Below are positions 13,376 to 22,026 of a stretch of 64,000 nt of DNA, piece by piece. The position numbers were made by a program, and so were the translations under genes. This DNA comes from Roseomonas haemaphysalidis (GTDB lineage: Bacteria; Pseudomonadota; Alphaproteobacteria; Acetobacterales; Acetobacteraceae): assembly GCF_017355405.1 (NCBI RefSeq), contig NZ_CP061177.1, forward strand, positions 3,284,501 to 3,348,500, given 5' to 3'. The notes under the pieces were generated by a model that worked only from the letters and a program-made list of their open reading frames with translations, was not told the origin of the DNA and searched no databases. Numbering within the stretch: position 1 is the stretch's first letter; each line of letters starts with the position of its first letter.

Positions 13376-15153
13376 AGCGGCGCGCAGGCGGCGGCCAGCC
13401 AGTCTGCGGTGGGCTGGTCCAGCCCGGGCGACACCTCGGCCAGCACGCGGGCGTGGTAGGCGTCGATCCAGCTCTGCTCGGCCGCGGAAAGCTGGGCCTG
13501 GTCGATCAGCCGCCGGTCATAGGGGGCCAGGGTCAGCGTTTCGAACTCCAGAAAGGGCTTGGCCTGCCCGGGCAGCGAGGGCGCCTCGCGCACCAGCAGC
13601 AGGTTCTCGATGCGGATGCCATAGTGGCCGGGGCGGTAGAAGCCCGGCTCGTTGGACAGGATCATGCCCGCCTGCAGCGGCACGAGCTTGGCGGCGCGGC
13701 TGAAGGCGACTGGGCCTTCATGCACCGACAAGAAGGACCCGACGCCATGGCCGGTGCCGTGGTCGTAATCCAGCCCGGCGTCCCACAGCGGCCGGCGCGC
13801 CACGGCGTCCAGGTGCGGGCCGGCGGCGCCCTGTGGAAAGCGCAGGGTGGAAAGGGCGATGTGGCCGCGCAGCACGCGGGTGTAGCGGTCCATCAACTCG
13901 GCCGGCGGCACGCCCGGGCCGGTCCACAGGGTGCGGGTGACATCGGTGGTGCCGTCGGAAAACTGGCCGCCGCTGTCGATCAGGAAGCATTCGTCCGCGG
14001 CGATGCGGCGGTCGCTGGCTTCCGTGGCGCGGTAATGGATCACCGCGCCATTCTCGCCCGCGCCGGAGATGGCGGGAAAGCTTTCCGCCCGGAACAGCGG
14101 CAGTGCCGCCCGGAAGGCCAGCAGGCGCTGCGCCGCGGAAACCTCCGTCAGGCCGCCCCGGGGCGCTTCTGCCGTGAACCAGGCGAGGAACCGCGCCATC
14201 GCCAGGGCGTCCCGCGCATGGGCGTTGCGGGCGCCCTGCTGTTCCGTGCTGTTCTTGCGGGCGCGCGGCAGGCGCACCGGGTCCTCGCCCCGCGTTACCT
14301 CGGCACCGGCCTCGGCCAGGGTCGCGGCATAGGCCACGGGGGTCAGGTCGGGGTCCACCCGCACCCGCTTGCCGCCCATGCGGGCCAGCACGCGCGGCAG
14401 CTCGGCCGGCGGGTGCAAGGCCACGGCGTTGCCCAGGTGGGCGCGGGTGTCGGGGCCCAGCTTGGCGGGCTCCATGAACAGGTCCACCGCGCCATCGGCG
14501 TGCAGCAGGGCACTGCCCAGGGCCAGCGGGGTATGCGCCAGGTCGCCGCCGCGCAGGTTGAGCAGCCAGGCGACGGAATGGGCATCGGCCAGCACCGCCG
14601 CGTCCTCGCCCGCCTGTTGCAGCGCCGCCGCGGCGGCGGCGCGCTTGTCGGCGGCGGCGAGGCCGGCGAAGCCGGGCGGCTGGGGGATGGCGGCGGCCAG
14701 TGGCGGCGCTGGGCGGTCATGCCAGATGGCATCCACCGGATTGCCGGCCAAGGGCACCAGCACCGCGCCGGAACCGGCCATGCGGTCCACAAAGGACTGC
14801 GGGTGCAGCAGCGGGTCGTAGCCGATGCGCAGCCCCGCGGCATGTTCGGCCAGCCAATCCTGCGGCGGCTGCTCGACGAGGTGACGGCGTTGCCAAAGGG
14901 CCGGATCGGTCTCAACCGCCACCTGGGTGGTGTAGCGCCCGTCGGTGAACACCGCCGCGCGGTCGGCGAGCACGATAGCCATGCCGGCCGATCCGGTGAA
15001 GCCGGTCAGCCATGCAAGGCGCTCGGCACTCGGTGGCACGTACTCGCCCAGGAACTCATCGCTGCGCGGGATCAGAACGCCATCCACCCCCAATCCAGGC
15101 AGGGATTCCCGCAGGGCCACAAGGCGGGCAGCATGGGATGGGGGCGATGTCAT
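13372..15153 (-). CDS. Xaa-Pro aminopeptidase, M24B family (long form)
   Basis: Metallopeptidase removing N-terminal residues before proline. The 593 residues match the long three-domain form (two creatinase-like N domains plus the pita-bread catalytic domain), more like eukaryotic APP1 than the roughly 440-residue E. coli PepP. The five metal ligands are visible: the two Asp in FLIDSGGQFSDGTTDVTRT, the His in HGTGHGVGSFLSVHEGP, and the Glu in SNEPGFY and GIRIENLLLV. The N-terminus RLVALRESLPGLGVDGVLIP is also typical. It heads a two-gene minus-strand unit with the hydrolase. Confidence 0.92.
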
Positions 15154-15195
15154 TTTTGTGAGCTTCCCGTTAAGAACATGTTTCGGTAGATTTCA

Positions 15196-15210
15196 ATGCG
15201 TCTGACGCAT
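15196..15210. promoter_or_regulatory. Palindrome ATGCGTC-T-GACGCAT in a divergent intergenic region
   Basis: A perfect 7-bp inverted repeat with a single central base, lying between the divergent aminopeptidase gene (start 15153) and the DUF1127 gene (start 15345). It is a candidate operator; no regulator is known for it. Confidence 0.4.
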
Positions 15211-15344
15211 GGCAATACTGCTGGGCCGGCGCTGCTCATCCGCGCGTGAGTTGAGTATAAGCTGCTGCAACGCACAAGGGCGGGCGACGGCGGCAAGGGC
15301 CGGCGGCGCTGACCACCTTGGAGCGACACTGGAAACCTTTCGTC

Positions 15345-15686
15345 ATGGACGCCCGGATCACCTTCCCCACCGCCCACTCTGCCGCGATCGAGGCCATCCG
15401 TCAGGATGCGATGCACGAGCGCGACGCCAAGATCGGGCGCTGGTTCCGCAACCTGTTCACGGCCATCGTCGAGTATCCGAGCCGCCGTCGGGTGATGGAC
15501 GAGCTGTCGATGCTGAGCGACCGCGAGCTGGCCGACATCGGCCTGAACCGTGCCGACATCCGCCACGTCTTCACGATGTCCGAGACCCGCCCGAGCGCGA
15601 CCGTGCACACCCTGCCGGTGGCCCCCAAGGCCGCTGCCGCCACCACGGTGGAAGTGGGCGTGCGCACGCACCGCATCGCCGCCTAA
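15345..15686 (+). CDS. DUF1127 domain protein
   Basis: A 113-residue protein with a DUF1127 core at about residues 34-68 (WFRNLFTAIVEYPSRRRVMDEL, then SMLSDRELADIGLNRADI), the Arg-rich short domain common in Alphaproteobacteria. Small members of this family have been tied to RNA metabolism and phosphate or stress responses, but the function of this longer version is not known. The C-terminal tail is Ala/Thr/Val-rich. ATG 15345 was preferred over a TTG at 15318. A bidirectional terminator lies downstream. Confidence 0.8.
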   Translation: MDARITFPTAHSAAIEAIRQDAMHERDAKIGRWFRNLFTAIVEYPSRRRVMDELSMLSDRELADIGLNRADIRHVFTMSETRPSATVHTLPVAPKAAAATTVEVGVRTHRIAA

Positions 15687-15799
15687 AAAAATGCGGCTGC
15701 CTCGCAACCTGGGCCTGCCGGCCCGGTTGTATAGGCAGAGACCAGTTACCGAGGCGGCGCTCCTCACTACTCCCCCTCCCCCCAACGCCGTCTTGGTTT

Positions 15800-15846
15800 G
15801 ATCGCCTCCGTCGCCCTTCCCCCGGGCAACGGAGGCGATCTTCGTT
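15800..15846. terminator. Bidirectional terminator between the DUF1127 gene and prmA
   Basis: A 12-bp perfect stem, GATCGCCTCCGT (15800-15811) / ACGGAGGCGATC (15829-15840), followed by TTCGTTTT on the plus strand; the minus strand has AAACC before it (TTGG reading). It separates two convergent genes. Confidence 0.75.
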
Positions 15847-15857
15847 TTGGGGTGGCT

Positions 15858-16745
15858 TCAGCGCTTCCGCAGCACCAATGCCGACCAGTCGCCCTGGTCG
15901 ATGCGCCGTTCCAGCACCAGCCCCGCCCGGCGGTGGGCGGCCAGCACCATGCGCACCTGCCGGCCCAGCAGCCCGGCCAGGATGGCCGTGCCACGCGGGG
16001 CTAGATGGTCGGCCAGATCCTTGGCCATGGAGCACAGGGGGCGGGCCAGAATATTGGCGAACACCAGATCGTAGCGCCCGCCATGCACGGCCGGGTGGCG
16101 CCAGCCATCGGCCAGCTTGGCGCGGATCTGGTTGCGCAACCCGTTCATGGCGGCGTTGTCGGCGGTGATGCGCACGGACCAGGGCTCGATGTCGGTCGCC
16201 AGCACCCGGCGCTTCAACTGCTTGGCCGCCGCCATGGCCAGAATGCCGGAGCCGGTGCCGATATCCAGGATGCGACGCGGCCGGCGATGCGCCATGCCCT
16301 CGAAGCCGATCAGGCACCCGCGCGTCGAGCCGTGCTCGCCGGAGCCGAAGGCAAGGCCGGCATCCAACTTCAGCACGATCTTGCCGCGCGTCACCGGGTT
16401 CTCGACATGGGTGGGGCGGATCACGAAGCGGCCGCCGATCTCCTGCTCGGGGAAGGCCTCCACCGTGCGGGCCAGCCAGCCATCGGCCTCGACGGGCGCG
16501 CGCAGTAGCTCCGGCTGCTCGATGCCGGACATGGCGCCGGCCAGGAACAGCGCGGGCAGCAGTTCCTCGTCGCCCACCCCCGTTTCGCGCACCGCTTCCA
16601 GCCGCCAGGTGTCGGTGGGGTCGTCCTTGAAGTAGGCGACGGTGAGGCAGACGGTCTGCAACGCCTGCTCGAAGGCCGGCACCGCGTGCTCGGGCAGGCC
16701 ATCGAGGGTGAGCGTCTCAAGGATATGCGGGTGGCGACGGTTCAT
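15858..16745 (-). CDS. prmA: Ribosomal protein L11 methyltransferase (PrmA)
   Basis: SAM-dependent enzyme that methylates ribosomal protein L11. The 295 residues include an N-terminal L11-recognition domain (residues 1-105) and a Rossmann methyltransferase core: LDAGLAFGSGEHGSTRGCL before motif I, ILDIGTGSGILAMAA (SAM binding), ATDIEPWSV (acidic ribose contact), and DLVFANILARPL (the NPPY-equivalent NILA motif that marks PrmA). The start overlaps the helicase stop by one base, so it is downstream in the same minus-strand unit. Confidence 0.93.
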   Translation of the reverse strand: MNRRHPHILETLTLDGLPEHAVPAFEQALQTVCLTVAYFKDDPTDTWRLEAVRETGVGDEELLPALFLAGAMSGIEQPELLRAPVEADGWLARTVEAFPEQEIGGRFVIRPTHVENPVTRGKIVLKLDAGLAFGSGEHGSTRGCLIGFEGMAHRRPRRILDIGTGSGILAMAAAKQLKRRVLATDIEPWSVRITADNAAMNGLRNQIRAKLADGWRHPAVHGGRYDLVFANILARPLCSMAKDLADHLAPRGTAILAGLLGRQVRMVLAAHRRAGLVLERRIDQGDWSALVLRKR

Positions 16746-18949
16746 CAGGCCTTTTCCACGAAGGTATCGATCACGCGCTTGCGCCCGGCATGCTCGAACT
16801 CAACGTCCAGCCTGTTGTCATCCGCGGCGATGACGGTGCCATAGCCGAATTTCTGGTGGAACACCCGCTGCCCCACGGGAATGCCGGCGCTGCGCGCCGG
16901 GCGCTCCGCCACCTCCCAGGCGCCCGCCTCGATCACGCGCGGCTTGCGGGCCACCAGGGGGAACTGCCCGGCAAAGGCGGACGGCGCCGCCGCCATCTTG
17001 TTGCGGTGGTTGCCGGCGCCGCCATCGCGGGTGACATGCGCTTCCGGCAGCTCGTCCAGAAAGCGGCTGGGCACCTGGCTGGTCCAGTTGGCGTAGATGC
17101 GGCGGTTGGCGGCGTTGCTGATGATGCAGTGCTTGCGGGCGCGGGTGATGCCCACGTAGGCGAGCCGCCGCTCCTCCTCCAGCCCCTTGTCGCCACTCTC
17201 GTCCAGCGCGCGCTGGTGCGGGAACAGCCCCTCCTCCCAGCCCGGCAGGAAGACGGTGTCGAATTCCAGGCCCTTGGCGGCGTGCAGCGTCATCAGGCTG
17301 ACGCGGTCGGCATCCGCCTTCTCGTCCGTTTCCATCACCAGGGCGACGTGTTCCAGGAAGCCAGCCAGCGTTTCGAACTCGCCCAACGCACGCAGCAGTT
17401 CCTTGAGGTTGTCCAGCCGCCCGGCGGCCTCGGGCGACTTGTCCTGCTTCCACATCTCCGTGTAGCCGGATTCATCCAGCAGCGTGGCGGCCACCACCAC
17501 GTGGCCCTCATGCGGCAGGGCGGCGCGCCACCTCGCGAAACCTTCCAGCAGCTCGTGCAGCGCCTGCTTGGGCTTGGCGCGTACGGCACCGGTCTCGATC
17601 ATCCGCCAGGCGGCCACCACCAGCGGCTTGTTCTCGGCGCGGGCGAGCGCATGCATGGAGCGGATCGAGGTATCGCCCAGCCCGCGCTTGGGGGTGTTGA
17701 CGATGCGCTCGAAGGCCAGGTCGTCGGCGGGCTGGTTCAGCACGCGCAGATAGGCCATGGCGTCGCGGATCTCGGCGCGCTCGTAGAACTTCTGGCCACC
17801 GACCACGCGGTAGGGCACGCCCAGCGTGATCAGCCGCTCCTCGAAGGCACGGGTCTGGAAGCCGGCGCGCACCAAGATGGCCATCTCGGACAGGCGGTGG
17901 CCCTTACGCTGCCCCTGCTCGATGCGATCGCCCACCATCCGCGCCTCCTCCTCGGAGTCCCAAAGGGAGACGACCTGCACCTGCTCGCCATCGGCGTCGT
18001 TGCGCCCGGCGCGCAGCGTCTTGCCCATGCGCCCGGCGTTGTTGGCGATCAGGTGGGAGGCGGCGCCGAGGATGGGGCGGGTGGAGCGGTAGTTGGATTC
18101 CAGGCGCACGATGGTGGCGCCGGGGAAATCCTTCTCGAAGCGCAGGATGTTCTCGATCTCGGCGCCGCGCCAGGAATAGATCGACTGGTCGTCGTCGCCG
18201 ACGCAGCAGATGTTCTGGTCCTGCCCCTGCGGCCGCTGCGCCAGCAGCCGCAGCCAGAGATACTGGACGGTGTTGGTGTCCTGATACTCGTCCACCAGAA
18301 TGTAGCGGAAGCGGCGGTGGTAGTCGGCCAGCACGTCGGCGTGGTGCTGCAGGATCTGCGTGACGTGCAGCAGGAGGTCGCCGAAGTCGACCGCGTTCAC
18401 CTGCCGCAGCCGCTCCTGGTACTCGGCATACAGCTCGCGCGCGCGGCCATTGGCAAAGTCCACGTCCTCGGCGGCGGTGATGCCGGAGGGCACCAGGCCA
18501 CGGTCCTTCCAACGCTGGATGGTGGCCATCAGCACCTGCGGCGTCCAGCGCTTGGCATCGATATTGGCGGCCGACATGATCTGCTTGAGCAGCCGCATCT
18601 GGTCATCGGTGTCGAGGATGGTGAAGTTGCTTTGCAACCCCACCAGCTCGGCATGCCGGCGCAGCATGCGGGCGCAGAGCGCGTGGAAGGTGCCGAGCCA
18701 CAGCCCCTCGGCCGGCTCGCCCAGGATGGCGGCGACGCGCTCGCGCATCTCCTTGGCCGCCTTGTTGGTGAAGGTGACGGCCAGCACCTGGCTGGGGAAG
18801 GCCCGCCGCGTCATCAGGATATGCGCGAAGCGGGTGGTCAGCACCCGGGTCTTGCCGGTGCCGGCGCCGGCCAGCACCAGCAGCGGACCGTCGACGGTCT
18901 CGACCGCCGCGCGCTGCTCGGGGTTCAGGCGCGAAAGATATTCGCTCAT
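16745..18949 (-). CDS. uvrD: UvrD/PcrA-type ATP-dependent DNA helicase
   Basis: Superfamily 1A 3'-5' helicase acting in nucleotide excision and mismatch repair. ATG 18949 (MSEYLSRLNPEQRAAV) gives 734 residues. The motifs are Walker A GAGTGKT (about residue 30), TFTNKAAKEM (Ia), LVDEYQDTN (II), GDDDQSIYSWRGA (III), LESNYRST (IV), VSLMTLHAAKGLEFDTVFLPG (V) and EERRLAYVGITRARK (VI). The C-terminal Tudor-like tail, VGQRVFHQKFGYGTVIA, is that of PcrA/UvrD, which interacts with RNA polymerase. It is translationally coupled (TAATG) to the upstream pentapeptide gene and to prmA downstream. Confidence 0.94.
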   Translation of the reverse strand: MSEYLSRLNPEQRAAVETVDGPLLVLAGAGTGKTRVLTTRFAHILMTRRAFPSQVLAVTFTNKAAKEMRERVAAILGEPAEGLWLGTFHALCARMLRRHAELVGLQSNFTILDTDDQMRLLKQIMSAANIDAKRWTPQVLMATIQRWKDRGLVPSGITAAEDVDFANGRARELYAEYQERLRQVNAVDFGDLLLHVTQILQHHADVLADYHRRFRYILVDEYQDTNTVQYLWLRLLAQRPQGQDQNICCVGDDDQSIYSWRGAEIENILRFEKDFPGATIVRLESNYRSTRPILGAASHLIANNAGRMGKTLRAGRNDADGEQVQVVSLWDSEEEARMVGDRIEQGQRKGHRLSEMAILVRAGFQTRAFEERLITLGVPYRVVGGQKFYERAEIRDAMAYLRVLNQPADDLAFERIVNTPKRGLGDTSIRSMHALARAENKPLVVAAWRMIETGAVRAKPKQALHELLEGFARWRAALPHEGHVVVAATLLDESGYTEMWKQDKSPEAAGRLDNLKELLRALGEFETLAGFLEHVALVMETDEKADADRVSLMTLHAAKGLEFDTVFLPGWEEGLFPHQRALDESGDKGLEEERRLAYVGITRARKHCIISNAANRRIYANWTSQVPSRFLDELPEAHVTRDGGAGNHRNKMAAAPSAFAGQFPLVARKPRVIEAGAWEVAERPARSAGIPVGQRVFHQKFGYGTVIAADDNRLDVEFEHAGRKRVIDTFVEKA

Positions 18950-19455
18950 TACTGGCAGGTTCCTACGGATTCGGCGGCGCAGCGCTTCTGGCCGTCCACC
19001 CACAGCGCGCCCCCCAGCAACGCGCCGGACAGGTCCGTGCCGGACAGCTCGGCGCCCGTCAGCGTGGCGCCGCGCAGATCGGCCCGGAAAAAGCGGGCCT
19101 GCCGCAGGTCGGCGCGCAGGAAGTTGGCGTCGCCCAGCATGGCCCGGGTGAAGTCGGCGCCGCGCAGCACGGCGCCCGACAGATCGGCGCCAGTCAGGTC
19201 GGCGGAGGTGAAACGCGCGTCCGGCCCCTCGACACCCGCCAGCTTGGCACCGGCCAGCTTGGCACGGCTGAAGGAGGCATCGCGCAGCACGGCGCCGGTC
19301 AGGTCGGCGTTAGGGAAATCGCGCCCGTCCAGCAGGCAGCGGCGCCAGTCGACGCCCGGCGCCGACACGTCGGAGCAGCCGGCCGTGGCCGGCACGGCAG
19401 CCGCCATCAGCAGAAAGGACAGGGCCAGCGCGCCGGGAGCCAGAATACGAGACAC
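18949..19455 (-). CDS. Exported pentapeptide-repeat protein
   Basis: A 168-residue protein with a Sec-type signal peptide (about residues 1-25, ending VPATAG) and roughly 18 pentapeptide repeats of the A(D/N)LXX type from residue 44 to 150, such as ADLTG AVLRD ASFSR AKLAG. These form a right-handed quadrilateral beta helix. Two Cys (CSDV, RRCLL) precede the repeats and two follow (QKRCAAESVGTC), possibly capping disulphides. The role is unknown. The stop overlaps the helicase ATG (TAATG), an unexpected coupling of an exported protein to a DNA helicase. Confidence 0.8.
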   Translation of the reverse strand: MSRILAPGALALSFLLMAAAVPATAGCSDVSAPGVDWRRCLLDGRDFPNADLTGAVLRDASFSRAKLAGAKLAGVEGPDARFTSADLTGADLSGAVLRGADFTRAMLGDANFLRADLRQARFFRADLRGATLTGAELSGTDLSGALLGGALWVDGQKRCAAESVGTCQ

Positions 19456-19618
19456 CGCCAGGATATAGAACGGGAAGCGAACGCGGCCAACCGGCGCGCG
19501 CCGCGACCTTGCCGAAAGTTCAGGCAGCGATCACGCAGCCAACGGCACAGCTTCCGCATTATTGCGAAGGCGGACGCAATCGACACCGCTGATGCTTCGC
19601 ATGCAGGAGGATATTCCG

Positions 19619-19918
19619 ATGGGTTTTCGTGCTGCCACCACCTTCGCCCTGCTGGGCGCCCTGGCCGTCGCCGGCGCCAGCAACGCCGCGCTGGCCGCGA
19701 ATGGCCCCCGCACCACGCATCACCGCGCCCCCATGGCGCAGTCCTCGGACAACAGCGTGACCGAGCAGCTAAACGCCCAGAGCCTGGCGCGCGCGCAGGG
19801 CGGCGAGAACTCGCCCGCCCCGGGCCCCGATACCACCTCCAACCTCAACCGCATGAGCGACCATCGTGCCATGGAAGGCCGCAACACCGGCTCGCGGCCG
19901 ATGATGCCGTTCCGCTGA
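19619..19918 (+). CDS. Small exported protein of unknown function
   Basis: A 99-residue protein I do not recognise. The start is fixed by a perfect AGGAGG (19605-19610) eight bases before the ATG. Residues 1-27 are a signal peptide (MGFRAATTFALLGALAVAGA, then cleavage near ALAAN). The mature part is short, polar and rich in Asn, Ser, Met and Arg, with no Cys, and looks disordered (NSVTEQLNAQSLARAQGGEN). It is followed at once by a terminator, so it is a single-gene unit. The strong ribosome site suggests high expression. Confidence 0.72.
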   Translation: MGFRAATTFALLGALAVAGASNAALAANGPRTTHHRAPMAQSSDNSVTEQLNAQSLARAQGGENSPAPGPDTTSNLNRMSDHRAMEGRNTGSRPMMPFR

Positions 19919-19921
19919 CAC

Positions 19922-19960
19922 GCCTGGCCGGGCGGGCTGGTGGCCCGCTCAGGCCTTTTT
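19922..19960 (+). terminator. Terminator of the small exported protein gene
   Basis: GCCTG (19922-19926) and GCGGGC (19932-19937) pair with GCCCGC (19943-19948) and CAGGC (19950-19954), interrupted by internal unpaired bases, followed by CTTTTT. It overlaps the last codons of the convergent metF gene. Confidence 0.65.
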
Positions 19961-20947
19961 CGGCCGCGCCCCCAGGATATGCGCGATGGCGTAGCTGAGG
20001 TCGGCGCGGTTCAGCGTGTAGAAGTGGAACTCGTCCACGCCGTTGGCCTGCAGCAGGCGCACCTGCTCGGCCGCCATGGCGGCGGCGACCATGTGGCGGG
20101 TGTCCGGGTCGTCGTCCAGCCCCTCGAACAGCTTGCCCATCCAGTCCGGCACGGCGGTGCCGCACATGGCCGAGAACTTGGCCACCTGCTTGAAGTTGGA
20201 CACCGGCAGGATGCCGGGGACGATCGGCACCGTGATGCCGGCGGCCAGCGCCGCGTCCAGAAAGCGCAGGTAGGTGTCGGTGTCGAAGAAGTACTGGGTG
20301 ATGGCCCGCGTGGCGCCGGCGTCGATCTTGCGCTTCAGGTTTTCCAGGTCGTGCTGGGCGTTGAACGCGGTGGGATGGGTTTCCGGATAGGCCGCCACCG
20401 AGATCTCGAAGTCGCCCACCCGCTTCAGCCCGGCCACCAGGTCGGCGGCATAGGCGTAGCCCTCGGGGTGCGGGGTGTAGCCGGCCTCGCCGGCCGGGGC
20501 GTCGCCGCGCAGGGCGACGATGTGGCGCACGCCGGCATCCCAGTAGCGGCGCGCGACGTCATCCACCTCGCCCCGGCTGGCGCCGACGCAGGTCAGGTGG
20601 GCGGCCGGGGTCAGCGAGGTTTCGCGCACCAGGCGGGCCACGGTGGTGTGGGTGCGCTCCTGCGTGGAGCCACCGGCGCCGTAGGTGACAGACACGAAGC
20701 GCGGGGCCAGCGGCTCCAGCCGCCGGATGCAGTTCCATAGCTGCTGCTCCAGCGCCTCGGTCTTGGGCGGAAAGAATTCGAACGACAGCGCCGGCACGGC
20801 GGCCACCGCGCTTTGCGGCAGGCTGGCCACGCGGGGGCCGGTCAGCCAGCGTTGCAGGGTGCCGCCGGCCGAGTGGCCGTGCCCCTCATCGGGGCCGGGC
20901 ATGGAGCGGGGGTCCGGCACAGCGGCCGCGTCGGCGAAATGGTTCAT
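19949..20947 (-). CDS. metF: 5,10-methylenetetrahydrofolate reductase (MetF)
   Basis: FAD-dependent reduction of methylene-THF to methyl-THF, the methyl donor for methionine synthesis. It has 332 residues, with an unusual N-terminal extension of about 45 residues (MNHFADAAAVPDPRS...) before the canonical start of the barrel ALSFEFFPPKTEALE. Other MetF marks are FVSVTYGAGGSTQERT, HLTCVGASRGEV, RHIVALRGD, QYFFDTDTYLRFLDAA and VPGILPVSNFKQV. A later start (for example Met16) is possible. I see no recognisable SAM or SAH riboswitch upstream. The divergent intergenic region to mlaA carries two inverted repeats. Confidence 0.92.
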   Translation of the reverse strand: MNHFADAAAVPDPRSMPGPDEGHGHSAGGTLQRWLTGPRVASLPQSAVAAVPALSFEFFPPKTEALEQQLWNCIRRLEPLAPRFVSVTYGAGGSTQERTHTTVARLVRETSLTPAAHLTCVGASRGEVDDVARRYWDAGVRHIVALRGDAPAGEAGYTPHPEGYAYAADLVAGLKRVGDFEISVAAYPETHPTAFNAQHDLENLKRKIDAGATRAITQYFFDTDTYLRFLDAALAAGITVPIVPGILPVSNFKQVAKFSAMCGTAVPDWMGKLFEGLDDDPDTRHMVAAAMAAEQVRLLQANGVDEFHFYTLNRADLSYAIAHILGARPKKA

Positions 20948-21013
20948 CTTGGGAACACTCTAGACCAGGGAGCGGCGGAGTTGAACTGCCGTTGCCGATG
21001 CCGCATTGATGAC

Positions 21014-21047
21014 AAGCGGCAACTAGGCCTTGCATCGATTGCCGCTT
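21014..21047. promoter_or_regulatory. Inverted repeat AAGCGGCAA-N16-TTGCCGCTT (metF/mlaA intergenic)
   Basis: A perfect 9-bp inverted repeat (21014-21022 and 21039-21047) in the divergent metF-mlaA region. It could be an operator or a stem-loop in the metF leader, since metF is read leftward through it. Confidence 0.45.
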
Positions 21048-21073
21048 ATACATACGTCCGCGTCCGTATATAA
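21046..21073. promoter_or_regulatory. AT-rich imperfect dyad TTATACATACG / CGTATATAA
   Basis: An imperfect inverted repeat immediately adjoining the AAGCGGCAA repeat. It contains TATATA (21067-21072), a plausible -10 box for mlaA, with CTTATA 16 bases upstream as a weak -35. Confidence 0.35.
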
Positions 21074-21152
21074 ATGCGGCGTCGCGACAACTTTGCCGTG
21101 CCGGCCTTGTTATGCACCCGCCACCGTTGCCCCCGCAGGACCACCGCCCCCC

Positions 21153-21983
21153 ATGTCCACGTTCCGCCGTTCGTCCCTAATGCTTCTCGGCCTGCTCGCC
21201 GTTTCGGCCTGTGCCACCCGGCCGCCGGCCAGCGAGCCTGAGGCGCTGTCGGAGTACCAGGCGAACAACGACCCGATCGAGCCGTTCAACCGCGCCATGT
21301 ATGCGGTCAACGACGGGCTGGACACGGTGCTGCTGCGCCCGGCCGCCAAGGCCTACCAGTTCGTGGTGCCGCAGCCGGTCCGCACCGGCGTGCGCAACGT
21401 GCTCGCCAACCTGCGCACCCCGGTGATCGCCGCCAACGACATCCTGCAGGGCGAGCCCGACCGCCTGCTGGTCACCGTGGGCCGCTTCATGATCAACACC
21501 ACCTTCGGCCTGGGCGGCATCTTCGACGTCGCCGGCGCCGCCGGCATGCCCGGCCACACGGAGGATTTCGGCCAGACCTTCGCCCGCTGGGGCGTGGGCG
21601 AAGGCCCCTACCTGTTCGTGCCGCTGATCGGCCCGAGCAACCCGCGCGACCTGGTGGGCTACGGTGCCGGCGTCGCCGCCGACCCGCTGACCTGGATCCT
21701 GGCCGACAGCGGCAACACCGCCGAGAACATCGGCTGGGCCCGGCTGGGCCTGACCGTGCTGGACACCCGCGAAGGGCTGCTGGACACGCTGGACAGCGTC
21801 AAGGCCACCAGCCTCGACCCCTATGCCACCCTGCGCAGCGCCTACCGGCAAAGCCGCAACCAGCAGATCCGCAATTCGGGCGAGCTGCCGTCGCGCGCCG
21901 GTCCGCTGCGGGGCACCGGCGAAGGCGGCTCGGCCCCCGTGGTCGATGTCGGCACCGGTGCCAGCACCCTGCAACCGCGTTGA
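21153..21983 (+). CDS. mlaA: MlaA/VacJ family outer-membrane lipoprotein
   Basis: Outer-membrane part of the Mla system, which removes mislocalised phospholipids from the outer leaflet. ATG 21153 gives 276 residues with a signal peptide ending in lipobox VSAC, so the next Cys is lipidated. The MlaA core is plain: NDPIEPFNRAMYAVND, LRTPVIAANDILQGE, GRFMINTTFGLGGIFDVA, EDFGQTFARWGVGEGPYL, VPLIGPSNPRDLVG. A polar Ser/Gly/Arg-rich tail follows. The frame is open to 21030 but the upstream part lacks a signal peptide. mlaC follows 43 bases later. Confidence 0.92.
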   Translation: MSTFRRSSLMLLGLLAVSACATRPPASEPEALSEYQANNDPIEPFNRAMYAVNDGLDTVLLRPAAKAYQFVVPQPVRTGVRNVLANLRTPVIAANDILQGEPDRLLVTVGRFMINTTFGLGGIFDVAGAAGMPGHTEDFGQTFARWGVGEGPYLFVPLIGPSNPRDLVGYGAGVAADPLTWILADSGNTAENIGWARLGLTVLDTREGLLDTLDSVKATSLDPYATLRSAYRQSRNQQIRNSGELPSRAGPLRGTGEGGSAPVVDVGTGASTLQPR

Positions 21984-22026
21984 TTCGCCGGCCCCACCGG
22001 CTGCCACAGAACGAGACATTCGCACG

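Noticed and set aside
15687..15797. A further gene or RNA between the DUF1127 gene and the terminator
   Set aside because: No start with a ribosome site, no family match and no stable fold beyond the terminator hairpin.
20948..21152. SAM-II or SAH riboswitch before metF
   Set aside because: I looked for the conserved loop sequences and pseudoknot pattern and did not find them; only simple dyads are present.
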